Of a DNA stretch of 64,000 nucleotides, positions 51,375 through 60,837 are shown in pieces. The notes under the pieces are model-generated. The model saw nothing but the letters and a program-made list of their open reading frames with translations, had not been told where the DNA came from and searched no databases. The DNA lies in NCBI RefSeq assembly GCF_900162725.1, contig NZ_LT799418.1:375194-439193 (forward strand). The letters run 5' to 3'. The number at the start of each line of letters is the position of its first letter. The stretch's first letter is position 1. Position numbers and translations under genes: made by a program. The stretch comes from Parabacteroides sp. Marseille-P3160. GTDB taxonomy: Bacteria; Bacteroidota; Bacteroidia; Bacteroidales; Tannerellaceae.

Positions 51375-52892
51375 ATGATAAAAAAAATAGTGTCCTCCCT
51401 TTTTCTCGAAAGGCTAAAGGAGATTGAAAGGTATGGACAATCGGCGGATGAGATTCAATGGACACAATTGAAAGGGTTGCTCCGGCAGGCAGCCGCGACA
51501 GAATGGGGAGAGCGGTATCGGTTTAAGGACATACGAAGCTATCGGGAGTATGCCGAACAGGTTCCTCTGCAGACCTATGAAGATCTTAAGCCTTTTATCG
51601 GAAGAATGATCAATGGAGAGAAGAACGTTTTATGGCCTTTTGCCGTTAAATGGTATGCAAAAAGCAGCGGGACAACAAATGATAAGAGCAAGTTCATTCC
51701 TGTGACAAAGGATAACCTGAAGAAGGCGCATTATCAAGGCGGTTTCGATACTCTCGCGCTTTATTTTAAGAATTATCCGGACAGCCGTTTCCTTTTCCGT
51801 AAGAGCCTGGTGCTTGGGGGAAGCCATAGTCCGTCTCCGCTCAATAAGAAATCCCATTACGGCGATTTGTCTGCCGTCATGCTGCAAAAACTGAATCCTT
51901 TGGTGGATCTGGTGCGCGTCCCGTCAAAAAAGATCATCCTGATGGGCGAATGGGAAAGTAAGTTGCAGGCAATTGTGGAGCACGTATGGAATAAGGATGT
52001 CAGTAATCTGGCAGGCATCCCTTCCTGGATGCTGACCTTAATCCGACGGGTTTTGGAAAAGACCGGAAAGGAGTCTTTATTGGAAGTCTGGCCGAATCTG
52101 GAGGTCTTCTTCCACGGAGGGATCAGTTTTGAACCTTACCGGGAGCAATACCGGACATTGATTCCTTCGGAGCGGATGCATTATATGGAAACATATAATG
52201 CATCGGAGGGTTTTTTCGGCATACAGGACGATCCGAAAGATCAAAGTATGTTGCTGATGATCGATTATCAGACATTCTATGAATTTATCCCGATGAAAGA
52301 ATTAGGAGAGGAACATCCTACGGTTCTTCCTCTGGAAGCCGTAGAGCCGGGTGTGAACTATGTAATGCTGATCAGTACATCGGGAGGTCTTTGGCGTTAT
52401 CAAATCGGAGATACAATCCGCTTTACCTCTTGTTTCCCTCATAAATTTGTCATTACAGGCCGAACGAAGAGTTTTATCAATGCCTTTGGAGAGGAATTAA
52501 TGGTTGATAATGCAGACAAAGGAATTAGCGAAGCCTGTTCTCAAACCGGGGCCAAAGTAAAAGAGTATACGGTGGCTCCATTGTTTTTGTTAGATCGGGC
52601 GAAAGGGCGCCATCAGTGGCTTATTGAATTTGAGGTGTTTCCATCTTCCTTGGAAGAATTCGCCACGGTGTTGGATCAAGCCCTTCAACGACTGAATTCG
52701 GACTATGAAGCCAAGCGATATAAAGAGATCTCCCTACAGCCTCTGGAGCTTATCCCGGCCCGTAACGGAGTGTTTTACGAATGGCTGGAGCAACGGGGGA
52801 AACTTGGTGGACAGCATAAAATTCCCCGCCTGAACAACGATCGTACCATCCTGGATGAATTGCTGAGCATGAATGTCCATCCTGAGTCCTAA
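51375..52892 (+). CDS. GH3 auxin-responsive promoter family protein (acyl-adenylating)
   Basis: A 505-residue protein of the GH3 family, which in plants conjugates amino acids to acyl acids by way of an acyl adenylate. The start at 51375 is set by the promoter and by the family length. The ATP-binding stretch Lys-Ser-Ser-Gly-Thr-Thr-Asn-Asp-Lys-Ser-Lys (about 97-107), the Tyr-Asn-Ala-Ser-Glu-Gly (about 274-279) and Tyr-Gln-Ile-Gly-Asp-Thr-Ile-Arg-Phe-Thr (about 342-351) are clear. Bacterial members are common in Bacteroidetes, but the substrate is not known. It ends at a bidirectional terminator. Confidence 0.88.
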   Translation: MIKKIVSSLFLERLKEIERYGQSADEIQWTQLKGLLRQAAATEWGERYRFKDIRSYREYAEQVPLQTYEDLKPFIGRMINGEKNVLWPFAVKWYAKSSGTTNDKSKFIPVTKDNLKKAHYQGGFDTLALYFKNYPDSRFLFRKSLVLGGSHSPSPLNKKSHYGDLSAVMLQKLNPLVDLVRVPSKKIILMGEWESKLQAIVEHVWNKDVSNLAGIPSWMLTLIRRVLEKTGKESLLEVWPNLEVFFHGGISFEPYREQYRTLIPSERMHYMETYNASEGFFGIQDDPKDQSMLLMIDYQTFYEFIPMKELGEEHPTVLPLEAVEPGVNYVMLISTSGGLWRYQIGDTIRFTSCFPHKFVITGRTKSFINAFGEELMVDNADKGISEACSQTGAKVKEYTVAPLFLLDRAKGRHQWLIEFEVFPSSLEEFATVLDQALQRLNSDYEAKRYKEISLQPLELIPARNGVFYEWLEQRGKLGGQHKIPRLNNDRTILDELLSMNVHPES

Positions 52893-52914
52893 ATGATATA
52901 TTGGACCAAAATAG

Positions 52915-52946
52915 AAAGAGGGATACCCGAAAGGGCATCCCTCTTT
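52915..52946. terminator. Bidirectional terminator
   Basis: AAAGAGGGAT-x-CCC and GGG-x-ATCCCTCTTT pair around a GAAA tetraloop with one A/C mismatch. It lies between the convergent GH3-like and exuT genes. Confidence 0.8.
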
Positions 52947-52963
52947 CCTTATTGTTCTTCGGA

Positions 52964-54394
52964 TTATAAATCAGTAATGGGCTTGAATTTCGGAACCAGG
53001 CCTTTCATCACGAACCAACCGATAAGGTAAGCAATTGCACAGAATGAAAAGACAATCGTATATCCGGGCGTCTTGCTTCCCCATTCAACCAAGCTATAGT
53101 CAAAGAGCATACCACTGGATTTCTGGATGAAGACGGAGCCGATACCACCGGCCATACCGCCGATCCCCGTAATGGTTGCAATGGCTTTCTTCGGGAACAT
53201 GTCTCCTACCGTAGAGAAGATGTTGGCCGACCAAGCCTGATGGGCCGAGCCTCCGATACCAATCATCAATACAGGTATCCAATATCCGTAATTTCCCATA
53301 AAGGACAAGTGCCCTAAAGGTTGTGCCAATAATACGACCAGAGGGAATAAAGCGATGATCAGCATGGCTTTCATACGCCCGGCATAGGGATCCAATCCCT
53401 TATTAATGAAAAAGGTAGGAAACTTTCCGCCGAAAATGGAACCGAACACAGTCAACGTATAGAGGACGCCGATCGGAAGGGCTATCTCGGTAATTTCCAT
53501 ATTGTATTCCGCCTTGAGGTAAGCCGGAGTCCAGAATAGGAAGAACCACCAGACACCGTCCGTCATGAACTTGCCGAAGGCAAACGACCAGGTCTGTTTG
53601 TATTTGAAGCATTGGGCAAAAGATACTTTTTCTGCTGTTTTATCTTCGCTGACAATTTCGTCCTTGTAATCCTGATTGATATATTTCCGTTCCGCATCAT
53701 TCATCAAATTGTTATTCTCAGGCGACTTGTAAAGAAGCAGCCAGAAAATCATCCAGATGAATCCGGTGGCGCCTACAACGATAAAGGCCATCTCCCATCC
53801 CCAGGCCTGAGCCATAAAAGGTACGGTCAACGGAGCTAAAATAGCACCGATATTTGCTCCCGAGTTGAAGATTCCGGTTGCGAAAGCGCGGTCACGTTTG
53901 GGAAAATATTCGGCTGTCGCCTTGATGGCCGCCGGGAAGTTTCCGGCTTCTCCCAAGGCAAGGAGACAGCGGGCGATGACAAACGTGACAATACTTACCA
54001 GGCTGATTGTCGCGACGACCTCCGGGTCAGTTGCGTTACGAAGGGCGGAGGCGTCGGGTAGGTTGACTACTTTCTCCGTCAGAATTCCGCATACCGCATG
54101 TATGCAGGCTGCCGCCGACCAAACGCCGATCGCGATGGCATATCCTTTCTTGGTTCCCAATTTGTCGATGAATCGGCCGGCAAAAAGCATGCAGAAGGCA
54201 TAGGCGAAAGAGAAGACTGCCGTAATGGTTCCGTAATCACTGTCCGTCCAATGGAATTCTTCTTCCAATACGGGTTGAAGCAGGGATAATACCTGGCGGT
54301 CCAGATAGTTGATTGTCGTAGCAAAAAAGAGTAACGCACAGATGGTCCATCTGTAGTTCGTCATTTTCTCATTTATTGTTTTTATTGCATTCAT
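52964..54394 (-). CDS. exuT: MFS hexuronate transporter
   Basis: A 476-residue major-facilitator transporter of the anion:cation symporter/hexuronate group with 12 predicted membrane segments. The loop motif Ala-Gly-Arg-Phe-Ile-Asp-Lys-Leu-Gly-Thr-Lys-Lys-Gly (about 72-84) is the usual loop 2-3 signature. Next to kduD, kdgK and kduI it is best assigned to uptake of galacturonate, glucuronate or unsaturated uronates across the inner membrane. It is the last gene of the operon, 23 nt after kduD. Confidence 0.88.
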   Translation of the reverse strand: MNAIKTINEKMTNYRWTICALLFFATTINYLDRQVLSLLQPVLEEEFHWTDSDYGTITAVFSFAYAFCMLFAGRFIDKLGTKKGYAIAIGVWSAAACIHAVCGILTEKVVNLPDASALRNATDPEVVATISLVSIVTFVIARCLLALGEAGNFPAAIKATAEYFPKRDRAFATGIFNSGANIGAILAPLTVPFMAQAWGWEMAFIVVGATGFIWMIFWLLLYKSPENNNLMNDAERKYINQDYKDEIVSEDKTAEKVSFAQCFKYKQTWSFAFGKFMTDGVWWFFLFWTPAYLKAEYNMEITEIALPIGVLYTLTVFGSIFGGKFPTFFINKGLDPYAGRMKAMLIIALFPLVVLLAQPLGHLSFMGNYGYWIPVLMIGIGGSAHQAWSANIFSTVGDMFPKKAIATITGIGGMAGGIGSVFIQKSSGMLFDYSLVEWGSKTPGYTIVFSFCAIAYLIGWFVMKGLVPKFKPITDL

Positions 54395-54417
54395 GGTTTT
54401 TCGCTTTAATAGGGTTC

Positions 54418-55215
54418 TTATTTTGGTTGTTTCCCAATGTATGCCAAAATACCACCATCTACGTAAAGCACATGACCATTAACAAAATTAGAAGCATCGG
54501 ATGCCAGGAATACGGCGGGTCCTTGCAGATCTTCAGGCGTCCCCCAACGGGCAGCCGGAGTTTTGGCGATAATAAAGGAATCGAAAGGATGACGGGAGCC
54601 GTCCGGTTGGATTTCGCGGAGCGGAGCGGTCTGGGGTGTTGCGATATAACCCGGTCCGATTCCGTTGCATTGGATGTTGAATTCTCCGTACTCGGAAGCG
54701 ATGTTGCGGGTCAGCATCTTTAAACCACCCTTGGCAGCTGCATAGGCCGAAACCGTCTCACGACCCAACTCGCTCATCATGGAACAGATGTTGATGATTT
54801 TGCCGTGTCCTTTTTTGATCATACCTGGGATGACCGTCTTGGATACGATGAACGGTGCGTTCAGGTCTACATCGATTACCTGGCGGAATTCAGCGGCAGA
54901 CATTTCGACCATCGGGATACGCTTGATGATTCCTGCATTGTTTACCAGGATATCGATAACTCCCACTTCTTTTTCGATCCGGGCAACCAATGCCTGAACC
55001 GCTTCTTCATTGGTTACATCACATACATAACCGTGCGCACGGATACCCTCCGCTTTGTATGCCTCAATCCCTTTATCAACCAGTTCTTGTTTGATATCGT
55101 TGAACACTACGGTTGCACCCGCTTTGTGGAATGCCGTTGCAATGGCAAAGCCAATGCCGTAGGAAGCTCCTGTTATAAGGGCTACTTTACCGGCTAATGA
55201 AAATTGATTCTCCAT
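54418..55215 (-). CDS. kduD: 2-dehydro-3-deoxy-D-gluconate 5-dehydrogenase (KduD)
   Basis: A 265-residue short-chain dehydrogenase. Thr-Gly-Ala-Ser-Tyr-Gly-Ile-Gly (about 15-22) binds NAD; Asn-Asn-Ala-Gly (about 91-94) and Tyr-Ala-Ala-Ala-Lys (about 158-162) are the SDR motifs. In pectin breakdown KduD reduces 2,5-diketo-3-deoxygluconate, the KduI product, to KDG. Its neighbours are kdgK, which takes KDG, and exuT, so the assignment rests on both sequence type and context. Confidence 0.9.
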   Translation of the reverse strand: MENQFSLAGKVALITGASYGIGFAIATAFHKAGATVVFNDIKQELVDKGIEAYKAEGIRAHGYVCDVTNEEAVQALVARIEKEVGVIDILVNNAGIIKRIPMVEMSAAEFRQVIDVDLNAPFIVSKTVIPGMIKKGHGKIINICSMMSELGRETVSAYAAAKGGLKMLTRNIASEYGEFNIQCNGIGPGYIATPQTAPLREIQPDGSRHPFDSFIIAKTPAARWGTPEDLQGPAVFLASDASNFVNGHVLYVDGGILAYIGKQPK

Positions 55216-55256
55216 TTCTTATTTTTGTTTTTAATTTATAATATACAAAGTATGCT

Positions 55257-56294
55257 TTAACGGGATACACGGCCGGAGCCGTCTCCTTTCAACAGGTTTT
55301 CTACTTCGGAAACCGTCACCAGGTTGAAGTCTCCGTAGATGGTATGCTTCAGGCAGGAAGCCGCCACAGCAAAATCCAGGGCTTTCTGGTCGTCTTCCGG
55401 ATACGTGATCAATCCGTAGATCAGTCCGCCCATAAAGGAATCTCCTCCTCCTACCCGGTCTACGATATGGGTAATATCGTATCTTCTCGATTGATAGAGC
55501 TTGCCGGAATAGAGGACGCCTCCCCAGGTGTTATGATTCGCATTGATAGAGCCACGCAAGGTAATGATTACCTTCTTTGCCCTCGGGAAACGTTTCTGCA
55601 ACTGGGTACATACAGATTCGAATTCGGCGGCATTCACTTCCCCTCCGGTGTGTGCCACGTCGAATCCTTCCGGTTTGATACCGAAAACCTTCTCCGCATC
55701 TTCTTCGTTGCCTAAGATCACATCGCAACCCTCCGTCAATGCCGGCATGATTTCGGCCGCTGTTTTTCCGTATTTCCACAAGTTTTTACGATAGTTCAGA
55801 TCCGTGGAAACGGTTACGCCCAGTTCGTTGGCTATCCGGATCGCTTCCAGGCAGGCGTCCGCCGCTCCCTGGGATAGCGCGGGAGTGATGCCGGTCCAAT
55901 GGAACCATTGCGCGTCCTTAAAAACCTCTTTCCAATCCACCATTCCCGGTTGGATTTGGGCAATCGCAGAATTGGCGCGGTCATATACTACTTTCGATGC
56001 ACGGGCTACAGCTCCTGTTTCAAGAAAGTAAATACCTACCCGGTCGCCTCCTCTGATCACCCTGTTAACGCCCACACCGTACTTTCTTAATTCGGACAAG
56101 CACCAGTCTGCGATATCATTCTTCGGCAGGCGGGTTACAAACTCGGTGGGTATTCCATAATTGGACAAGGATACGGCTACATTAGCTTCTCCGCCTCCAA
56201 AGGTGGCGTTTAGATTTGTCGACTGTATAAATCGTTGGTATCCGGGAGTTGCCAAGCGCAACATAATTTCCCCGAAAGTGACTACTTTTTTCAT
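55257..56294 (-). CDS. kdgK: 2-dehydro-3-deoxygluconate kinase
   Basis: A 345-residue PfkB/ribokinase-type kinase that makes KDPG from KDG for the Entner-Doudoroff aldolase. Gly-Gly-Gly-Glu-Ala-Asn-Val-Ala (about 33-40) and the catalytic Gly-Gly-Gly-Asp-Ser-Phe-Met-Gly-Gly (about 286-294) are present. KDPG aldolase is not in the window. The gene is 41 nt from kduD and 53 nt from the DUF4861 gene. Confidence 0.9.
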   Translation of the reverse strand: MKKVVTFGEIMLRLATPGYQRFIQSTNLNATFGGGEANVAVSLSNYGIPTEFVTRLPKNDIADWCLSELRKYGVGVNRVIRGGDRVGIYFLETGAVARASKVVYDRANSAIAQIQPGMVDWKEVFKDAQWFHWTGITPALSQGAADACLEAIRIANELGVTVSTDLNYRKNLWKYGKTAAEIMPALTEGCDVILGNEEDAEKVFGIKPEGFDVAHTGGEVNAAEFESVCTQLQKRFPRAKKVIITLRGSINANHNTWGGVLYSGKLYQSRRYDITHIVDRVGGGDSFMGGLIYGLITYPEDDQKALDFAVAASCLKHTIYGDFNLVTVSEVENLLKGDGSGRVSR

Positions 56295-56347
56295 TCTTTC
56301 CGTTTATTCTTTAGAGTTTTTATTTGAATGGGTATCTAAAAGGTTGC

Positions 56348-57505
56348 TTAATTGAATGTAACGATAAGCGGCTGCTTCAAGGCTTTTGAGAAATTCGCGA
56401 CATGTTTCTGGAAATCGGCAATTGTAGGGAATCCGAATTTTTCCCAACCGTAACCGGTATAGTAGGTAACCGGCTTATTCGGCTGATAGGTCGTAAGGCC
56501 CAATATGTGCGTATGCGTCTCTTTCTTCTTTGAAATAGGATTCAACACCTCGTAGGTATTGATAACCGTACTGTCGACAGGAGTCGGGAAAACCAATCCG
56601 ACGAAGACGCTTCCCGCCTTTTCGCCCGGTTCCAGGTAGACAATATAATCTTTTTCCGGCGAAACGAGGATGGAATCGTTCTTTTCCCGTTTGACAATAC
56701 CGGCTGCCACCGGAGTCGGTTCGCTAACCCCCAACTGTTCTGTTACTTTCGTCAACTGGGAGCCGGCGTCGAGAGAAAATATGCGTATTTCGCTGATGCT
56801 TTTCCCATTGACGTCGAAACTGTTGTAGGTCAACTTGAAGGTAGTGCGGAGCGGCCCGTTTTCCAGCAGCTCCTGGGAGGCAAAGTTTTCGTTCAACCAT
56901 AATTTTCCGTTTACAAACGGAGCCATGGCGCCGGCGCCTAATGTACGTCCGACTTTATAGTCGTCCAATCCTTCCCCCCGGTCTTCGTGATAAGAGGCTA
57001 CTTTAGCCAGATCGTCCTTATACCATTTGTCGATGATCAGGTTGTTTGTCCGTTTATACCAAAGGTCGATTCCGTTACTCGGTCCGTCGATTTCGACAAG
57101 GGCCGGCCCGTAGATGCGGAATGCTACCCGGTCGTTCTCCCACGCGAAATCGTCTTTACGTTCTTTGATGAAGCGTGCATACGTCTTGGCAGGGAATTCT
57201 TGGTATGTTCCTGCGCTGATAGCATAGGTCGCTGTTTCATTCGCTTTGACTCCCGAAGGGAAAATCAGTGTCCTGTCGAAAGTAACCTGTGAAGGGACGA
57301 CTTCGCCCGCGCTGTTCTTTACTACATACACCTGGCTGTCTGTCAAGGCCAGCTTATTACTCAAGCTATCCAGCGGGATGGCTGTCAATTCTTCCGTCCG
57401 GTCGAAATCACTCGGATTGGCAATGGTTATTTTTACCTCTTTGGATGCTTTCGTGCAAGAGGCGAATAATAACGCGGCAAATGCGAAATAAATTAGTTTT
57501 TTCAT
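56348..57505 (-). CDS. DUF4861 lipoprotein
   Basis: A 385-residue lipoprotein (Ala-Ser-Cys lipobox, Cys near residue 17) made mostly of a single DUF4861 domain. Family members are nearly always coded in pectin or uronate loci of Bacteroidetes, as here between kdgK and kduI. The fold is predicted as beta-sandwich, and a sugar-lyase-like or carbohydrate-binding role has been supposed, but no activity is known to me. As a lipoprotein it would act in the periplasm or on the surface, in contrast to the cytoplasmic enzymes encoded around it. Confidence 0.82.
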   Translation of the reverse strand: MKKLIYFAFAALLFASCTKASKEVKITIANPSDFDRTEELTAIPLDSLSNKLALTDSQVYVVKNSAGEVVPSQVTFDRTLIFPSGVKANETATYAISAGTYQEFPAKTYARFIKERKDDFAWENDRVAFRIYGPALVEIDGPSNGIDLWYKRTNNLIIDKWYKDDLAKVASYHEDRGEGLDDYKVGRTLGAGAMAPFVNGKLWLNENFASQELLENGPLRTTFKLTYNSFDVNGKSISEIRIFSLDAGSQLTKVTEQLGVSEPTPVAAGIVKREKNDSILVSPEKDYIVYLEPGEKAGSVFVGLVFPTPVDSTVINTYEVLNPISKKKETHTHILGLTTYQPNKPVTYYTGYGWEKFGFPTIADFQKHVANFSKALKQPLIVTFN

Positions 57506-57532
57506 CTTGTTATTTCATTTAGAACTTGGTTC

Positions 57533-58375
57533 TTATCTTAATTTGTCCGCCGTGAAAGTGTCCATATCGTCATAATCAAGGTTCTCCCCGCACATGGCCC
57601 AGATAAAGGTATAATTGCTGGTGCCGGCGGCTGAGTGGATAGACCAGGAGGGAGAAATCACGGCTTGTTCGTTCGCCATGAAGATATGGCGGGTTTCCTG
57701 GGGTTGTCCCATAAAATGGCAGACGGCCTGTTCTTTCGGTACTTTAAAATAGAAGTAAGCTTCCATCCGGCGGGAGTGGGTATGCGGAGGCATGGTGTTC
57801 CATACGCTTCCCTCCTTGAGTTCCGTTACGCCCATTTGCAGTTGGCAGCAAGGTACGATTTCGTTGAGTATAATCTGGTTCAGCAGCCGTTCGTTGGCCG
57901 TCGCCTTCGATCCCAAATCACGCGTACGGCGCATGGATGCTGTTATCTGGGTAGTCGGATAGGCCTTATGGGCCGGTGAAGATGCGAAATAATATTTGGC
58001 TGGCCGGGAAGGGTCATTGCTTTTAAAGATCACTTCTTTTGAGCCTCGTCCTATATAGACGGCGTCTTTAAATGTCATCGGGTAATCGGTTCCGTCGACC
58101 GTTACGACACCTTCGCCTTCAATGCAAATGATACCCGCTTCGCGTCTTTCGCAGAAATATTCCGAGCGGATCAAATCGACGGTCTCCAGTTTTAACGCCT
58201 CGTTTACGGGGAGGGCCCCGCCGATGATAAGACGGTCGTTATGGGTGTAGGTCATTAATACCGTATCGGCTTCAAATAGTTTTTCTACTAAAAATTCTTT
58301 GCGGAGTTGTGCCGTGTCATAGTGTTTTACATCATCAGGATGGGTTCCCCAACGTTCTTCGATAAAAGTTTTCAT
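57533..58375 (-). CDS. kduI: 5-dehydro-4-deoxy-D-glucuronate isomerase
   Basis: A 280-residue cupin that isomerises the unsaturated uronate product (DKI) released from pectin or glycosaminoglycan lyases. The metal site is seen in His-Thr-His-Ser-Arg-Arg-Met-Glu-Ala-Tyr (about 196-205), with a later His in Ser-Trp-Ser-Ile-His-Ser-Ala-Ala-Gly (about 242-250). Length is that of KduI from E. coli (278). First gene of the uronate operon, with a leader of about 160 nt. Confidence 0.95.
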   Translation of the reverse strand: MKTFIEERWGTHPDDVKHYDTAQLRKEFLVEKLFEADTVLMTYTHNDRLIIGGALPVNEALKLETVDLIRSEYFCERREAGIICIEGEGVVTVDGTDYPMTFKDAVYIGRGSKEVIFKSNDPSRPAKYYFASSPAHKAYPTTQITASMRRTRDLGSKATANERLLNQIILNEIVPCCQLQMGVTELKEGSVWNTMPPHTHSRRMEAYFYFKVPKEQAVCHFMGQPQETRHIFMANEQAVISPSWSIHSAAGTSNYTFIWAMCGENLDYDDMDTFTADKLR

Positions 58376-58538
58376 ATCAATGTGTTTTTAATATTTCTGA
58401 AATAAGAGTTCCGATAAAATTATAAAATCCAGATGTTCGAAAGTTAATAAATGCAGGGTAATAAAACTATATCACTTGCATTTTTTAATGATTCTTCCCT
58501 TTTTTCTGTTATTTAAGCATACAAAAATTTATTACAGA

Positions 58539-58571
58539 CAAAGGTACCGTTCTTTTTTCTAAGATGCAATA
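58539..58571 (-). promoter_or_regulatory. Promoter of the uronate operon
   Basis: On the minus strand, TACCTTTG (58546-58539) is preceded by TTG (58569-58567) with 20 nt between. The kduI leader is long (about 160 nt), AT-rich and has no strong hairpin. Confidence 0.5.
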
Positions 58572-58622
58572 AGTGGATAATCCATTCGTTATTATTTCGT
58601 ATTAAGCAAGATTTTATCCGGA

Positions 58623-60602
58623 ATGCGTGTTCATATACCTGTTTATATCGTTTTTCTGTTTTTTGTCTCCTTGCTTTTTTCCTGTAAATCGGCCAAACTG
58701 GCGGATGCGGAAGAAAAGCAACGGATCGGGGAATACTATGAGGCGGCGGAAATCTACCGGAAAGTGTATTCTAAGACGAAACCGGATAAACGTGACTTGC
58801 GGGGTTATATTGCCTTCCGGATGGGAGAATGCAACCGGCGGATCAATAATACCGGGCGGGCGGCCACGGCTTTCATGAACGCGCTGCGTTACGAATATCC
58901 GGATAGTCTGGTGCATCTGCGGATCGGGCAGGTTTACCAGCAGACCGGGCAGTATGCAAACGCCATCCAAGCTTATCGTAAGTTCCTTGAATTCAATCCG
59001 TCCAGCCAGCTGGCGCTCAATGGGATCAAAGGATGCGAACTGGCGCCTGGGTTGAGAGAGAGAATTTCTTATTATCAGGTCCGTAAGATGGATCTCTTCA
59101 ATTCCCGCCGTGGGGAGTTCAGCCCGATGCTTTACGGGGAAAAATACGATCAGCTTTATTTCGCTTCTTCCCGCGGAAAAGCGAACCGCGATTCCCTCAG
59201 CGCCATCACAGGCGTAAAGAACAATGATTTCTATTTGGCCAAGAAGGATGAAAAAGGTGCCTGGCAGCGTCCGGAAGAAATGGAAGACCCGGTCAATACT
59301 GATTTCGACGAGGGAACACCGTCTTTCTCCAAAGACGGTAATACGATGTATTATACGTATTGTGCGCAAGATCCGATGGGGTCGCGTACGGCGGAAATCT
59401 ATATTTCTACCCGCAGCGGCGCCCAGTGGGGAGCCGGTACGCGGGCCTCAATTGTGAAGGACTCGGTTACTCCCTTGGCGCACCCCACAGTTTCTCCGGA
59501 CGGGAAATATCTCTATTATGTTTCCGAAACGGTTGGCGGGGAGGGGGGCAAAGACCTTTATCGTTCTCGCTTGGTCGGAGGAAGCGATTTCGGACCGATG
59601 GAAAATCTGGGCCCGGCCATTAATACCGAGGGAGACGAAATGTTCCCTTATGTACGCGACTCGGTGACGCTCTATTTTTCTTCGAACGGGCATCCCGGCA
59701 TGGGAGGATTGGATCTGTTCAAGGCAACGTTGGACAGTCTCGGCCAATGGCATGTTGAAAACATGGGAGTGCCGTTCAATTCGCCGGGGGACGATTTCGG
59801 AATTACTTTTGAAGGGGAAAGGGAGCGTGGCTTCTTTTCCTCCAATCGCAATGACGCACGCGGATACGACCATATTTATTCCTTCGAACGCCCTACGGTT
59901 ACGATCTATATTGAAGGGGTTGTTTCGGATGTGGAAGAAGAGCCGATTGAAAACGCAACCGTCCGGATTGTCGGTAAAGACGGACTGAATGTCAAAACGA
60001 TGACGAAAGTGGACGGGACCTACCGGGTAGAGCTGGAACGTGATATCCGGTATGTCATGATGGCGAGTGCCCCTAATTTCCTGAACCAGAATTTTGAACT
60101 CGTTACCGGCCCCGAGGAGAAAAATGAAACCTATTACGTTGATTTCTTTCTTTCGCCGGTCAATAAGCCGGTTGTGGTGGAGAACATCTTTTATGATTTC
60201 GACAAGGCGACCCTGCGCCCGGAATCCAAAAAGGCGCTGGACCTGTTGATTAAGGTCCTGAACGAAAACCCGAATGTAACCATCGAGCTTGGTGCACATG
60301 CCGACCGCAAAGGTTCGGAGAAATACAATGAAGATCTGGCGCAACGGCGGGCACAATCGGTCGTCGACTACCTGATCGCCTCCGGAATCGATACCAAGCG
60401 CCTTACTGCCAAAGGTTACGGTAAGACCATCCCCAAGACGGTCACCAAGAAACTGGCCGCCGACCATCCGTTCCTGAAGGAAGGGCAAGCGCTTACGGAA
60501 GAATTTATCCTCACCCTTCCACCCGAGCAGCAGACGATAGCCGACCAGATCAACCGCCGTACCGAATTCAAGGTGACCGGCCTTAATTATAATCTTTTCT
60601 GA
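58623..60602 (+). CDS. porE: PorE-like OmpA/TPR/PD40 lipoprotein (type IX secretion)
   Basis: A 659-residue lipoprotein (Leu-Leu-Phe-Ser-Cys, Cys21). Order of domains: TPR (about 30-140), WD40-like beta-propeller of PD40 repeats (about 155-420; Ser-Pro-Asp-Gly-Lys-Tyr-Leu-Tyr and similar), carboxypeptidase-D regulatory-like domain (about 425-510) and OmpA peptidoglycan-binding domain (about 525-659; Gly-Ala-His-Ala-Asp-Arg-Lys-Gly). This architecture and length match PorE (PG1058) of Porphyromonas gingivalis, which ties the type IX secretion machine to peptidoglycan. No other T9SS gene is in the window, as in P. gingivalis where the genes are scattered. Confidence 0.8.
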   Translation: MRVHIPVYIVFLFFVSLLFSCKSAKLADAEEKQRIGEYYEAAEIYRKVYSKTKPDKRDLRGYIAFRMGECNRRINNTGRAATAFMNALRYEYPDSLVHLRIGQVYQQTGQYANAIQAYRKFLEFNPSSQLALNGIKGCELAPGLRERISYYQVRKMDLFNSRRGEFSPMLYGEKYDQLYFASSRGKANRDSLSAITGVKNNDFYLAKKDEKGAWQRPEEMEDPVNTDFDEGTPSFSKDGNTMYYTYCAQDPMGSRTAEIYISTRSGAQWGAGTRASIVKDSVTPLAHPTVSPDGKYLYYVSETVGGEGGKDLYRSRLVGGSDFGPMENLGPAINTEGDEMFPYVRDSVTLYFSSNGHPGMGGLDLFKATLDSLGQWHVENMGVPFNSPGDDFGITFEGERERGFFSSNRNDARGYDHIYSFERPTVTIYIEGVVSDVEEEPIENATVRIVGKDGLNVKTMTKVDGTYRVELERDIRYVMMASAPNFLNQNFELVTGPEEKNETYYVDFFLSPVNKPVVVENIFYDFDKATLRPESKKALDLLIKVLNENPNVTIELGAHADRKGSEKYNEDLAQRRAQSVVDYLIASGIDTKRLTAKGYGKTIPKTVTKKLAADHPFLKEGQALTEEFILTLPPEQQTIADQINRRTEFKVTGLNYNLF

Positions 60603-60687
60603 AATAAAATAATTCAGACAACCTAATTGTCTTTTTATTCACTGCCAATCTCTTTGTTTTGCTAAAAAGCCTTTATTATTGAGATTG

Positions 60688-60721
60688 TTTGCCGGAATAA
60701 TTGTACTTTCGCAGCAATTTG
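60688..60721 (+). promoter_or_regulatory. Promoter of the mgtE leader
   Basis: TTTG (60688-60691) and TACTTTCG (60714-60721, near TAnnTTTG) are 22 nt apart. Transcription would begin near 60728, leaving a leader of about 160 nt before mgtE. Confidence 0.5.
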
Positions 60722-60774
60722 TAAAAATTACGGAAGAAATGCCGTAAAACGAGTATTCACTTAAAATTTTTATC

Positions 60775-60837
60775 ATGGACGAAGGCCCGTATCCGAATTA
60801 CAGAGAGAATGGAGTATTAATATTAATGACTCTATAG
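60775..60837 (+). CDS. 20-codon leader peptide upstream of mgtE
   Basis: ATG at 60775 to TAG at 60835-60837 encodes Met-Asp-Glu-Gly-Pro-Tyr-Pro-Asn-Tyr-Arg, then ten more residues, mostly hydrophobic. Acidic residues followed by prolines at the very N-terminus are what destabilise ribosomes at low magnesium in the Salmonella mgtA leader peptide MgtL. The stop codon lies within the 5' arm of hairpin 1 of the mgtE leader. No homologue is known to me; it is predicted from sequence and position only. Confidence 0.5.
   Translation: MDEGPYPNYRENGVLILMTL

Noticed and set aside
59448-60488. Long minus-strand frame opposite the porE-like gene
   Set aside because: Antisense shadow; the plus-strand protein has complete domains across this stretch.
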